Positions 27,996-36,122 of a stretch of 64,000 nucleotides of DNA are shown here, in pieces. The position numbers and the translations under genes were made by a program. The notes beneath the pieces were generated by a model. The model was given only the letters and a program-made list of their open reading frames with translations. It was not told the origin of the DNA and did not search any database. This DNA comes from Kitasatospora sp. GP82. GTDB lineage: Bacteria > Actinomycetota > Actinomycetes > Streptomycetales > Streptomycetaceae. The stretch spans positions 1-64,000 of the forward strand of contig NZ_JARZAJ010000029.1 of assembly GCF_029892105.1 (NCBI RefSeq). Reading direction: 5' to 3'. The stretch's first letter is position 1. Each line of letters begins with the position of its first letter.

Positions 27996-28215
27996 GGAAT
28001 TACCCCCAATGGGTTTCACGGAGTGGATGCGCTTACTAGAGCAAAGGCCCGGGAGTATCGACAAGGCGCAGTCGCTGAACGCCTCGGATCGGGAGTGCGC
28101 AGGTTTGCGGGGGTGTCCGACCTCCGCTGCCCGAACACTGGTCAGACGGGGCCGTGGGCACCTAGCCTCCCTTTCGTTGATGGGATCGCCACTCCTCTTT
28201 CCCGCGGAGCACTGA

Positions 28216-29577
28216 ATGGCCGAAGCACTGCGCCGGCAGGAATCCCTGCCGGGTTTTCCGCTCGATCGCCGAGCCTTTTTCGACGACGTGGTTCTGGACC
28301 GGGAATTCCGTCAGGTCTTCAAGGAGTCCTGGCAGCTGCTCGGCTTCGCCTCCGAGCTGCCCGACCCCGGCGACTACCTGGTACGCCGGCTCGGCAACGA
28401 CAGCGTGATCGTGGCCCGGGACGAGCAGGGCGGGTTCAGCGTGCTGCTGAACTCCTGCAGCCACCGCGGCACCCAGCTGTGCCGCGCCACCTTCGGCAAC
28501 GCCGCGCACTTCCGCTGCAGCTACCACGGCTGGACCTTCGCCAACGACGGACGCCTGGTGGGCGTGCCCAGCATTCGCAGCAACTACCCGAAGGACTTCC
28601 GCAAGCAGGACCACGACCTGCCCCGGGCCCGGGTCACCTGCTACCGCGGTTTCATCTTCGCCACCTGGAGCGACCAGGCTCCGCCGCTGGAGGAGCACCT
28701 CGGGGACTTCCGCTGGTACCTCGACGCCATGCTGGACCTGGCCGGCGGCGAGTGGGAGGTCTACGGGCCCCCGCAGCGCTCGGTGATGAAGGGCAACTGG
28801 AAGGTCGTCACCGACAACTTCGCCGGCGACGGCTACCACATGGGCACCACCCACCAGGCTGCCTTCGAGCAGGGGATCTACGGCGACAGCCTGGCCGACG
28901 GCACCCTGGGCAAGGGCGAGCTGGAGCTCATCGGCATCAACATCGGCACCCCGCAGGGACACGCGGTACGGGCCGGCTACGTGGTGCAGAAGGGGCGGCG
29001 CACGCTGCCGAGCACGGTGACCGACCCGGCCTACATCGGCTACCCGCGCGAGGTGTGGGAGCAGTTCACCGCGGCGCAGACGCCGGAGCAGGTCCGTTTC
29101 AACTCGCACTGCGAGGTCGTGCACGGTGTGGTCTTCCCCAACGCTGCGTTCCTCAGCGTCTCGCACGACCGGGCCATCGGCCGGGAGAACGACCCGCTGA
29201 CCAAGTACGTCGTCTGGCGGGTGCACAACCCGATCGACGCCCGCCGCACCGAGTGCACCTACTGGACCCTGGTGCCCCGGCAGCTCGACGAGGACTGGAA
29301 GCGGCGCTCCTACGCCTTCCAGGCCAGGTCGCAGTCGGCCGGCGGAATCCTCTTCGAGATGGACGACTTCGAGAATTTCGCCCGGATCGATGCGGCGATC
29401 AGCGGCACCGTGGCCGATACGGCCCCACTTGACCTGTCGCTCGGGCTGGGGCTGGGAACACCCGTACCCGACTTCCCCGGGCCGGGCCGGGCCGAGTACC
29501 TCACCCTGTCGGAACACAACCAGCGGGCGTTCTACCGCCGTTGGGCCGAACTTATGGAGGAGGGGACCCGTGACTGA
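28216..29577 (+). CDS. Rieske ring-hydroxylating dioxygenase, alpha subunit
   Basis: A 453-residue oxygenase large subunit of the biphenyl/naphthalene type. The Rieske cluster ligands are Cys81, His83, Cys101 and His104 (CxH-x17-CxxH). The mononuclear iron region reads DNFAGDGYHMGTTH, giving His208 and His213, with Asp205 as the bridge to the neighbouring Rieske centre. It should add both atoms of O2 to an aromatic ring to form a cis-dihydrodiol. It is followed, with an eight-base overlap, by a beta subunit. No ferredoxin or reductase gene is in the window, so electrons must come from elsewhere. BphB- and BphC-like genes at 52-54 kb could carry the product forward. Confidence 0.93.
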   Translation: MAEALRRQESLPGFPLDRRAFFDDVVLDREFRQVFKESWQLLGFASELPDPGDYLVRRLGNDSVIVARDEQGGFSVLLNSCSHRGTQLCRATFGNAAHFRCSYHGWTFANDGRLVGVPSIRSNYPKDFRKQDHDLPRARVTCYRGFIFATWSDQAPPLEEHLGDFRWYLDAMLDLAGGEWEVYGPPQRSVMKGNWKVVTDNFAGDGYHMGTTHQAAFEQGIYGDSLADGTLGKGELELIGINIGTPQGHAVRAGYVVQKGRRTLPSTVTDPAYIGYPREVWEQFTAAQTPEQVRFNSHCEVVHGVVFPNAAFLSVSHDRAIGRENDPLTKYVVWRVHNPIDARRTECTYWTLVPRQLDEDWKRRSYAFQARSQSAGGILFEMDDFENFARIDAAISGTVADTAPLDLSLGLGLGTPVPDFPGPGRAEYLTLSEHNQRAFYRRWAELMEEGTRD

Positions 29578-30154
29578 CGCCGCCGCGCTGACAGCGCGTC
29601 TGGACCCGACCGACCTCCCGTACGAGCTGCGGCCGTTCCCGGCCCGCGGCGCTCGGAGGACCGAACTGGACAACTCGTTCGCGGCCTTTCTCACCGAGGA
29701 GTCCGCCGCCCTGGACGAATGCCGGTACCAGGACTGGCTGGACCTGCTGGACGAGCGGTTCATCTACCAGCTGCCGGTACCGCTGCTGCGCGAGGACCCG
29801 AGCCTGCCCCGGCACAGCGACCGGGCGCTGCTCTTCGAGGCGACCAAGCAGGTGCTGGCCATGAAGCTGGGCCGGGTCGGGCTGCAGTACGCCTGGTCCG
29901 ACCGGCCGAGCGGCGTGATGCGCCACTTCCTCGGAGCCGTCCGGGTTTTCTCGGCCGCGGAGCCCGACACCTGGCGGGTCGACTGCAACGTCCTGGTCAC
30001 CTGGAGTAGAGGGCGGGACGAGGCCGTCGTCGTCACGGCGGGCCGCCAGGACCTCGTCCACTGCTCCGGTCGCGGCGGCTACCGCCTGCTGCGGCGCCGG
30101 GTGTTGCTCGACGCCGAGGTCGCGACCCACGAGCAACTCTCCGTCATCTTCTAG
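29570..30154 (+). CDS. Ring-hydroxylating dioxygenase, beta subunit
   Basis: A 194-residue small subunit of the NTF2-like ring-hydroxylating dioxygenase beta family. 'FLTEESAALDECRYQDWLDLLDERFIYQLPVP' is the typical N-terminal helix and strand, and the C-terminus has 'LLRRRVLLDA'. It has a structural role and forms alpha3beta3 hexamers with the upstream subunit. GTG 29570 overlaps the alpha stop and has GGAGGAGGGG upstream, indicating translational coupling. Confidence 0.92.
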   Translation: MTDAAALTARLDPTDLPYELRPFPARGARRTELDNSFAAFLTEESAALDECRYQDWLDLLDERFIYQLPVPLLREDPSLPRHSDRALLFEATKQVLAMKLGRVGLQYAWSDRPSGVMRHFLGAVRVFSAAEPDTWRVDCNVLVTWSRGRDEAVVVTAGRQDLVHCSGRGGYRLLRRRVLLDAEVATHEQLSVIF

Positions 30155-30178
30155 CAATCCGGGAAGTGGGGCAATCGC

Positions 30179-30448
30179 ATGAGCGGGCTGGCCTGGACCG
30201 CGGCGCAGCGGCAGGAAACCGAACTCTGCAGGATCTTTTGTGAATCGGCGGCCGTCACGGTCTCGACGTACCCCACCGGCAACGGACTGCGGCTCAAGCT
30301 GGTCTCGGAGCGATCCGGTGCCGTCGCGCTGCTCGACGCGACGGTGCTGGAGGCGCTGTGCCACCTGACCCCGTCGCGCGCGGCGGAGCTGGTGCGCGAG
30401 CGGACCGAGGGCGGCCGGGCCGGCCTCGACCGGGAGCCGGCCCGGTGA
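30179..30448 (+). CDS. Small hypothetical protein
   Basis: An 89-residue protein of unknown function lying between the dioxygenase beta subunit and the molybdenum hydroxylase genes. It has a mixed alpha/beta pattern, two Cys residues near positions 17-21 (CRIFC) and a charged C-terminus. Its stop overlaps the GTG of the next gene, so it is translated as part of the operon. It is too short and too unlike ferredoxins to supply electrons to the Rieske enzyme. A chaperone-like or regulatory role would be a guess. Confidence 0.6.
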   Translation: MSGLAWTAAQRQETELCRIFCESAAVTVSTYPTGNGLRLKLVSERSGAVALLDATVLEALCHLTPSRAAELVRERTEGGRAGLDREPAR

Positions 30449-31311
30449 AGTCCGTCCCGTTCGAGTACCGGGCCCCGGCCACGCTGGAGGAGACGTTGGC
30501 CCTGCTCGGCAAGCCGGGAGCCAACGTTGTGCCACTGGCCGGCGGCCAGAGCCTGCTGCCGCTGCTCGCCCTGCGTCAGGTGCGCCCGGCCACCGTGCTC
30601 GACCTCAACCGGGTGCCAGGGCTGGCCGGTGTCGAGATCACCGACGAGGTGGTGCGGATCGGCGCGCTGACCCGGCTGCGGGCGCTGGTGGAGAGTGCGC
30701 CGCTGCGCGCCGCCCTGCCGGTCCTGCCGGAGACCGCGGCGCAGGTGGCGAACCGGCAGATTCGCCATCGCAGCACCCTGGGCGGCTCGTTGTGCCATGC
30801 CGATCCGACGGCGCAGCTGCCCGCGGTGGCGGTGGCGCTGGAGGCCCGGCTGTGGCTGCGCTCGGCGCGGGCCGAGCGGAGCGTGCTCGCCCAGGACTTC
30901 TTCGCGGGCGCCCGGACGACCGCGCGGCGTCGGAACGAGCTGTTGGTACGGGTGGAGTTCCCGCGCACCCCCGGCCGTCACTGCCGCTTCGAGGCGGTCA
31001 CCCGGCGTGGCCGGGCCGGCTTCCCGTTGATCGGCCTCTGTCTCGCGGTGAGCCTGGCCGGGTCCGTGGTGACGGACGCCCGGCTCGCCGCCTCGGGCAT
31101 CGCCGACCGGCCACGGCGGCTGTGGGAGGCGGAGCGCGCGCTGACCGGACGCCGTCTCGACGGCGACCTGGCCGAGGTGCTCGACGCGGCCTCGGCCGAA
31201 GCGGACCCGTCGTCGGACCTGCACGGCAGTGCCGAGTACCGCAGCCACCTGTTGCGCACCGTGATCCGCCGGGCCGCCGCCCGGCTGGCCACCGAGGGGA
31301 GTGCCCCATGA
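30445..31311 (+). CDS. Molybdenum hydroxylase, FAD-binding medium subunit (CoxM/XdhB-like)
   Basis: A 288-residue FAD subunit. The two FAD signatures are AGGQSLLPLLALR (~31-43) and 'RHRSTLGGSLCHADPTAQLP' (~109-128), followed by the CO-dehydrogenase flavoprotein C-terminal domain. It takes electrons from the [2Fe-2S] subunit and passes them to an acceptor. GTG 30445 overlaps the previous stop, and its own stop overlaps the next ATG. The M-S-L gene order is the classical coxMSL arrangement. Confidence 0.93.
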   Translation: MKSVPFEYRAPATLEETLALLGKPGANVVPLAGGQSLLPLLALRQVRPATVLDLNRVPGLAGVEITDEVVRIGALTRLRALVESAPLRAALPVLPETAAQVANRQIRHRSTLGGSLCHADPTAQLPAVAVALEARLWLRSARAERSVLAQDFFAGARTTARRRNELLVRVEFPRTPGRHCRFEAVTRRGRAGFPLIGLCLAVSLAGSVVTDARLAASGIADRPRRLWEAERALTGRRLDGDLAEVLDAASAEADPSSDLHGSAEYRSHLLRTVIRRAAARLATEGSAP

Positions 31312-31781
31312 CCAGAGCTGTCAGCCTCGTCGTCAACGGACGGCCCTACACGGCCGAGACGGAGGACCGTACACCGCTGTGCGACGTGCTGCGTCACCGG
31401 CTTCGTCTGACCGGCACCCATGTCGGCTGTGAGCAGGGCGTCTGCGGTGCGTGCACGGTGCTGGTCGACGGCGAGCCGGTGCGCTCCTGCCTGATGCTCG
31501 CAGTCCAGGCCGACGGCTGCCGGATCGAGACGGTGGAGGGCCTCGCCACCGAGGGCGCCCTCGCCCCGATGCAGCAGGCGTTGATGGCCGAGCACGGCTT
31601 GCAGTGCGGATTCTGCACCCCCGGTGTGCTGATGAGCCTCGCCTACGCCGAGCGGGCCCGGCTCACCGCCGAGGAGACCGTCTCCGAGGTGCTCGCCGGA
31701 CATCTGTGCCGGTGCACCGGCTACGTCGGGATCCGCCGGGCGATCGAGCGCCACTGGAAGACCGAGGAGGCCGCGGGGTGA
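31308..31781 (+). CDS. Molybdenum hydroxylase, [2Fe-2S] small subunit (CoxS-like)
   Basis: A 157-residue iron-sulfur subunit with both clusters. The N-terminal plant-type cluster is bound by GCEQGVCGACTVLVDG plus a later Cys in 'VRSC'. The C-terminal cluster is bound by CGFCTPG and CRCTGY. It relays electrons from the molybdenum centre to FAD. ATG 31308 overlaps the CoxM-like stop, and the stop overlaps the GTG of the large subunit. Confidence 0.95.
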   Translation: MTRAVSLVVNGRPYTAETEDRTPLCDVLRHRLRLTGTHVGCEQGVCGACTVLVDGEPVRSCLMLAVQADGCRIETVEGLATEGALAPMQQALMAEHGLQCGFCTPGVLMSLAYAERARLTAEETVSEVLAGHLCRCTGYVGIRRAIERHWKTEEAAG

Positions 31782-34129
31782 GCCGCACCGACCACGCAGG
31801 GCCGTTCATCGGGCGCTCCATGCCGCGCATCCACGACCCCAGGCTGCTGGTCGGCCACGGGAGGTTCGTCGACGACATCGACGACTCCGGCGCCCTGCAC
31901 GCCGTCGTCCTGCGCAGCCCCGTCCCGCACGGGCACATCGTGGCCGTCGACTGCGCCGCGGCGCTGGCCTGCGGCCGGGCGCTGCTCGTGCTGGGACCGG
32001 ACGACCTGGAACTGCTGACCGACGAGCTGCCCACCGCGTGGCGGATTCCCGGCCAGCGCGCGCGCACCGTTGCGGTCGCCGCCCGGACCGTCCGCTACGT
32101 GGGCCAGCCTGTCGGCCTGGTGGTGGCCTCCAGCCGGGCCGAGGCCGAGGGCCTCGCCGAGCTGGTGCGGATCGACATCGAGCCGCTGCCGGCGGTGCTC
32201 GGGCTGGACGCGGCACTGGCCGAGGGAGCTCCGCTGCTCTACCCGGAGGACGGCACCAACGTGGTCGGCGAGATCCACTTCGGCGACGCACCCCAGGAGC
32301 TGGAACGGGTAATGGCCTCGGCCGCGCACGTCGTCGAGCGCGAGTTGACGATCCAGCGGGTCTGCCACAGCCCGATGGAGCCGCGCGGCCTGCTGGCCGA
32401 GTGGATCCCCGCGACGCGACGGCTCACCGTGTGGAGCAGCACCCAGTCGCCGCACGTGGTCCGTCAGGAGCTCGCCACCGCGCTGCGCCTGCGTGTGGAC
32501 CAGGTACGGGTGGTGGCACCGGATATCGGCGGCTCCTTCGGCGGCAAGGTGACGACCTACGCGGACGAGGTGATGGTCTGCCTGGCCGCGGTGTCGCTCG
32601 GCCGCCGGGTGAAGTGGATCGAGGACCGCACCGAGAACCTGACGGCGAGCTACCAGGGCCGCGGCCAGCGGGCCCGGGCGCGCCTCGCGCTGGACGGCTC
32701 GGGGCGCTTCCTCGCTCTGTCCGCGCACATCACCGGTGACCTCGGAGCCTTCCCGATCCAGGCCGGCACCGGGCCGTTCCAGGTGACCGGTCTCGCCTTG
32801 GAGGGCCCCTACCGTTTCGAGCGGGCGGGTGCCACGGTGACCGCCGTCCACACCAACACCGTGCCAACCGGCGCCTACCGCGGATACGGCATGCAGGAGG
32901 CCGCCTGGATCCGCGAGCGGCTGATCGAGGAGGCGGCCCGCGAGACCGGGCGGGACCCGCTCGAGCTCCGGCTGCTGAACCTCATCCAGGCGGAGGAACT
33001 GCCCTACACCACCCGCACCGGGCTCGGCTACGACTCCGGCGACTATCCGGCCGCGCTGCGGCGGGCCGCGGCGCTGGCCGAGGAGCGGGCGCGGCCCTCC
33101 GGTGACTCGGTCCGGCGCGGCGTGGCGGTGACTCCGAGCGTGGAGATCACCGGGTTCGCGCCGTCCGCGCTGCTCGAGATGTTCCAGATCGACTGGAGTG
33201 GCTGGGAGAGCGTCCGGGTTCGGGTCAGCCAGGACGGCACCGTCACCGTCTTCGCCGGCGTCATCGCGATCGGCCAGGGCATCGAGACCACGCTCGCCCA
33301 GATCGTCGCGGACCGGCTCGGCGTGCCCATCGACTGGGTCGCGGTCGAGCTCGGGGACACCGACACCGCGCCGTACTCGGACCTCACCTCCCAGGCCAGC
33401 CGTTCGCTGACGCTCGCCGGCGCCGCGCTGATGCAGGCGGCCGACCGGATGCGGGAGCGGATGTTCGAGCTGGCGGCGTACCACCTCAAGGCGCCCCGCG
33501 AGGAAGTGGTCCTGGAGGGGGCTGAGTTCCGGTGGCCGGCCGGCCGGACCTCGCTGGCCTGGCAGGAGGTGACCAGCCGGGGTTGGAAGGGCTGGGGCAG
33601 GAGCGAGCCCGGCCGCATCCGGCTGGAGGAGACGGCGGACTTCGATCCGCCCGCGATCACCTTCTCCTACTCCGCGCACGGCGCGGCGGTCTCCGTCGAC
33701 CTGGAGACCGGCGAGATCGCCGTCGAGGACTACTGGACCGTCAACGACAGCGGGGTGCTGGTGAACCCACTGATCGCCGAGGGACAGATCATCGGCGGGG
33801 TCGCCCAGGGGCTGGGGATCGCGCTGACCGAGGAGGTCGTCCACGACCCGGTCACCGGGCACTCGCTGACCACCGGCTTCACCGAGTACATCCTGCCCGC
33901 GAGCGCCGACGTCCCGCCGGTGACCGTGGAGCACCGCAGCACACCGAGCGCCGTCATCCCAGGCGGTTTCAAAGGACTGGGCGAGGGCGGGGTCATCCCG
34001 GGGCCGGCCACGGTGGCCAACGCCGTCGCGGCGGCGGTTCCCGACATCGCCGAATGTCTGACGGCGACCCCGTTGTCACCCGCCCGGGTCTGGGACGCGC
34101 TGTCCGCCACCGAGGCGGGCCGGGCCTGA
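31778..34129 (+). CDS. Molybdenum hydroxylase, molybdopterin-binding large subunit (CoxL-like)
   Basis: A 783-residue large subunit of the xanthine oxidase family. It shows the N-terminal 'GRFVDDI' opening, the 'PDIGGSFGGK' loop, and the C-terminal GFKGLGEGG with the catalytic Glu. The position that carries the CO-dehydrogenase-specific Cys reads GAYRGYG, so this is not a CO dehydrogenase. It should hydroxylate an electron-poor carbon of an aromatic N-heterocycle or aldehyde with water as oxygen source. Such enzymes are rare in NRPS clusters. It depends on sulfurated Mo cofactor, which fits the XdhC-like gene at 22 kb. The operon continues into the benzoylformate decarboxylase gene. Confidence 0.95.
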   Translation: MSRTDHAGPFIGRSMPRIHDPRLLVGHGRFVDDIDDSGALHAVVLRSPVPHGHIVAVDCAAALACGRALLVLGPDDLELLTDELPTAWRIPGQRARTVAVAARTVRYVGQPVGLVVASSRAEAEGLAELVRIDIEPLPAVLGLDAALAEGAPLLYPEDGTNVVGEIHFGDAPQELERVMASAAHVVERELTIQRVCHSPMEPRGLLAEWIPATRRLTVWSSTQSPHVVRQELATALRLRVDQVRVVAPDIGGSFGGKVTTYADEVMVCLAAVSLGRRVKWIEDRTENLTASYQGRGQRARARLALDGSGRFLALSAHITGDLGAFPIQAGTGPFQVTGLALEGPYRFERAGATVTAVHTNTVPTGAYRGYGMQEAAWIRERLIEEAARETGRDPLELRLLNLIQAEELPYTTRTGLGYDSGDYPAALRRAAALAEERARPSGDSVRRGVAVTPSVEITGFAPSALLEMFQIDWSGWESVRVRVSQDGTVTVFAGVIAIGQGIETTLAQIVADRLGVPIDWVAVELGDTDTAPYSDLTSQASRSLTLAGAALMQAADRMRERMFELAAYHLKAPREEVVLEGAEFRWPAGRTSLAWQEVTSRGWKGWGRSEPGRIRLEETADFDPPAITFSYSAHGAAVSVDLETGEIAVEDYWTVNDSGVLVNPLIAEGQIIGGVAQGLGIALTEEVVHDPVTGHSLTTGFTEYILPASADVPPVTVEHRSTPSAVIPGGFKGLGEGGVIPGPATVANAVAAAVPDIAECLTATPLSPARVWDALSATEAGRA

Positions 34130-34190
34130 ACTCCGGCCCGCAGCACCGCACACACACCGCACGAAGCTCTGAGGATGGAGGACCACGAGG

Positions 34191-35804
34191 GTGTCCGACC
34201 GACTGCACAACGCCGAGCTGGCCGACCGGCCGGCGGCCGGCGGGGCGAGCGTGCGCGAAGCGACCTTCGCCCTGCTGCGATCGCTGGGGATGACCACGGT
34301 GTTCGGCAATCCGGGTTCCACCGAACTGCCGATGTTCCGCGACTTCCCGGCGGACTTCCGGTACGTGCTCGGCCTGCAGGAGTCCGTCGTCCTGGCGATG
34401 GCGGACGGCTACGCCCAGGGCCGGCACCACGCCGCGCTGGTGAACCTGCACTCCGCGGCCGGGGTTGGCCACGCCATGGGCAGCCTGTTCACCGCCTACC
34501 GCAACCGCACGCCGCTGGTGATCGTGGCGGGCCAGCAGGCACGGTCGCTGCTCGGCGGCGAGCCGTATCTGTTCTCCGACCAGGCGGCCGAGATGCCCAA
34601 GCCGTACGTCAAGTGGAGCCGGGAACCCGCCCGGCCCCAGGACGTCCCCGCGGCCATCGCCCGCGCCTACCACCTGGCGATGACGCCGCCTCAGGGCCCG
34701 ACACTGGTCAGCGTTCCGGCCGACGACTGGGACCAGCCCGCCGAGCCGGTGGCGCCGCGCACGGTGAGTACCGCGCTCCGGGCCGCTCCCGACGCGCTCG
34801 AACGGGTCGGGACGGCCCTCGCCCGCGCCGAACGCCCGGCCTTCGTGGTGGGCGCGGCAGTCGACCAGGACCTGGCCGTCGACGAGGTGGTCGCGCTCGC
34901 GGAGCTGCACCAGGCCCGGGTGTGGGCCGCGCCGATGTCCTCGCGGTGCAGCTTCCCCGAGTCCCATCCGCTGTTCGCCGGGTTCCTCCCGCCGGTGCGC
35001 GAGGAGATCGTCCAACGGCTGCGCGATCACGACGTGCTGCTCTCCCTGGGCGCGCCGGTGTTCACCTACCACGTCGCCGGGACGGGCCCCTACCTGCCCG
35101 AGGCGACAGCCCTGTACCAGCTGACCGACGACCCGGCGACGGCGGCCTGGACCCCGGTCGGCGACGCGGTGCTCACCAGCATCCGCCTCGGGGTACGCGA
35201 CCTGCTGGCGTACCAGCCCGTCACCGTCCGCCCGGCGCCGCCCGTCCGCCCGGCGCCGGCGCGCGTCGAGCCTTCCGGTCTCATCACCCAGCAGTACCTG
35301 ATGCAGACCCTGGCGCGGCTGCGCCCGGCGCGCAGCGTCATCGTGGAGGAGGCGCCCAGCAGCCGCCCGGTGATGTGCGAGTACCTGCCCAACGAGCACT
35401 CGGAGAGCTTCTACACCTGCGCCAGCGGCTCGTTGGGACACTCCCTCCCGGCAGCCGTGGGCATGGCTCTTGCCAGGCCCGCCGAGCGGGTGATCGCCGT
35501 GGTCGGCGACGGCTCGGCCATGTACTCCGTCCAGGCGCTGTGGTCTGCGGCGCACCTCGAACTCCCGCTCACCGTCCTGGTGGTGAACAACCGCGGGTAC
35601 GGCACCGTGGACCGTTTCGCCCGCCGCTTCGGCATCGACAAGCCGGTGGGCACCGCGCTCGGGGGGCTCGACTTCGTCGCTCTGGCCCGCGGCCAGGGCT
35701 GCGCGGCCGCCCGCGTGGACCTGCCGGGCGGGCTGGCCAGCGCGCTGCGCATCGCCCTGGCCTCGCCCCATCCCTATCTGCTTGAGATCGCCGTCGAGAG
35801 CTGA
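34191..35804 (+). CDS. Benzoylformate decarboxylase-like ThDP enzyme
   Basis: A 537-residue thiamin-diphosphate enzyme that matches benzoylformate decarboxylase closely. All four catalytic residues of the Pseudomonas putida enzyme have counterparts: Ser43 in FGNPGSTELP, Glu64 in GLQES, His87 in LHSAAGVGHAMG, and the His in 'GAPVFTYHVA'. The ThDP motif is GDGSAMYS...VVNN. It should convert an arylglyoxylate to an aromatic aldehyde and CO2, or carry out the related carboligation. The aldehyde dehydrogenase at 25.3 kb could finish the route to an aryl acid. GTG 34191 follows GAGGATGGAGG. Acetolactate synthase is a less likely identity, given the conserved His pair. Confidence 0.92.
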   Translation: MSDRLHNAELADRPAAGGASVREATFALLRSLGMTTVFGNPGSTELPMFRDFPADFRYVLGLQESVVLAMADGYAQGRHHAALVNLHSAAGVGHAMGSLFTAYRNRTPLVIVAGQQARSLLGGEPYLFSDQAAEMPKPYVKWSREPARPQDVPAAIARAYHLAMTPPQGPTLVSVPADDWDQPAEPVAPRTVSTALRAAPDALERVGTALARAERPAFVVGAAVDQDLAVDEVVALAELHQARVWAAPMSSRCSFPESHPLFAGFLPPVREEIVQRLRDHDVLLSLGAPVFTYHVAGTGPYLPEATALYQLTDDPATAAWTPVGDAVLTSIRLGVRDLLAYQPVTVRPAPPVRPAPARVEPSGLITQQYLMQTLARLRPARSVIVEEAPSSRPVMCEYLPNEHSESFYTCASGSLGHSLPAAVGMALARPAERVIAVVGDGSAMYSVQALWSAAHLELPLTVLVVNNRGYGTVDRFARRFGIDKPVGTALGGLDFVALARGQGCAAARVDLPGGLASALRIALASPHPYLLEIAVES

Positions 35805-35846
35805 CCGGCGCTGCACTGCCGGACAACCATTCACAGGAAGAGTCGT

Positions 35847-36122
35847 ATGAGCCAGCGAACCGAGCAAGAGACCCGCGAGGACATCCGAGAGATCGTGGTC
35901 GCCATGGCGCCCGACCCGGGCGGGGCCGCCGAGGCGGACCCGGCCCTGGTGGAGGATCTCGGCTACCACTCGCTCGCGCTGCTGGAGCTAGCGTTCGCCC
36001 TGGAGGACGAGTACGGCCTGCCGGCGATCGACCAGGAGATCGCCCGGCGCATCCGCTGCGTCAGCGATGTCCAGGACTACGTCGTCGGCCAGCTGCGGGC
36101 CGTGGACGGGGGAGCCGCGTGA
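35847..36122 (+). CDS. Stand-alone acyl carrier protein
   Basis: A 91-residue carrier protein. The phosphopantetheine site is Ser42 in DLGYHSLALLEL, followed by the usual acidic helix 'AFALEDEYGL'. It has a short basic N-terminal extension. GGAAGAG lies upstream of ATG 35847. It overlaps the start of the large NRPS gene by four bases. Likely partners are the FAAL at 48-49.7 kb or the N-terminal A domain of the NRPS; the acidic helix is typical of ACPs that dock with acyl-activating enzymes. Confidence 0.92.
   Translation: MSQRTEQETREDIREIVVAMAPDPGGAAEADPALVEDLGYHSLALLELAFALEDEYGLPAIDQEIARRIRCVSDVQDYVVGQLRAVDGGAA

Noticed and set aside
31721..33934. A 737-codon minus-strand frame over the CoxL-like gene
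   Set aside because: No ribosome binding site, no family motif, and it mirrors the third-position GC of the real gene.
31778..34129. Calling the molybdenum enzyme an aerobic CO dehydrogenase
   Set aside because: The active-site Cys loop of CO dehydrogenase is absent (GAYRGYG).
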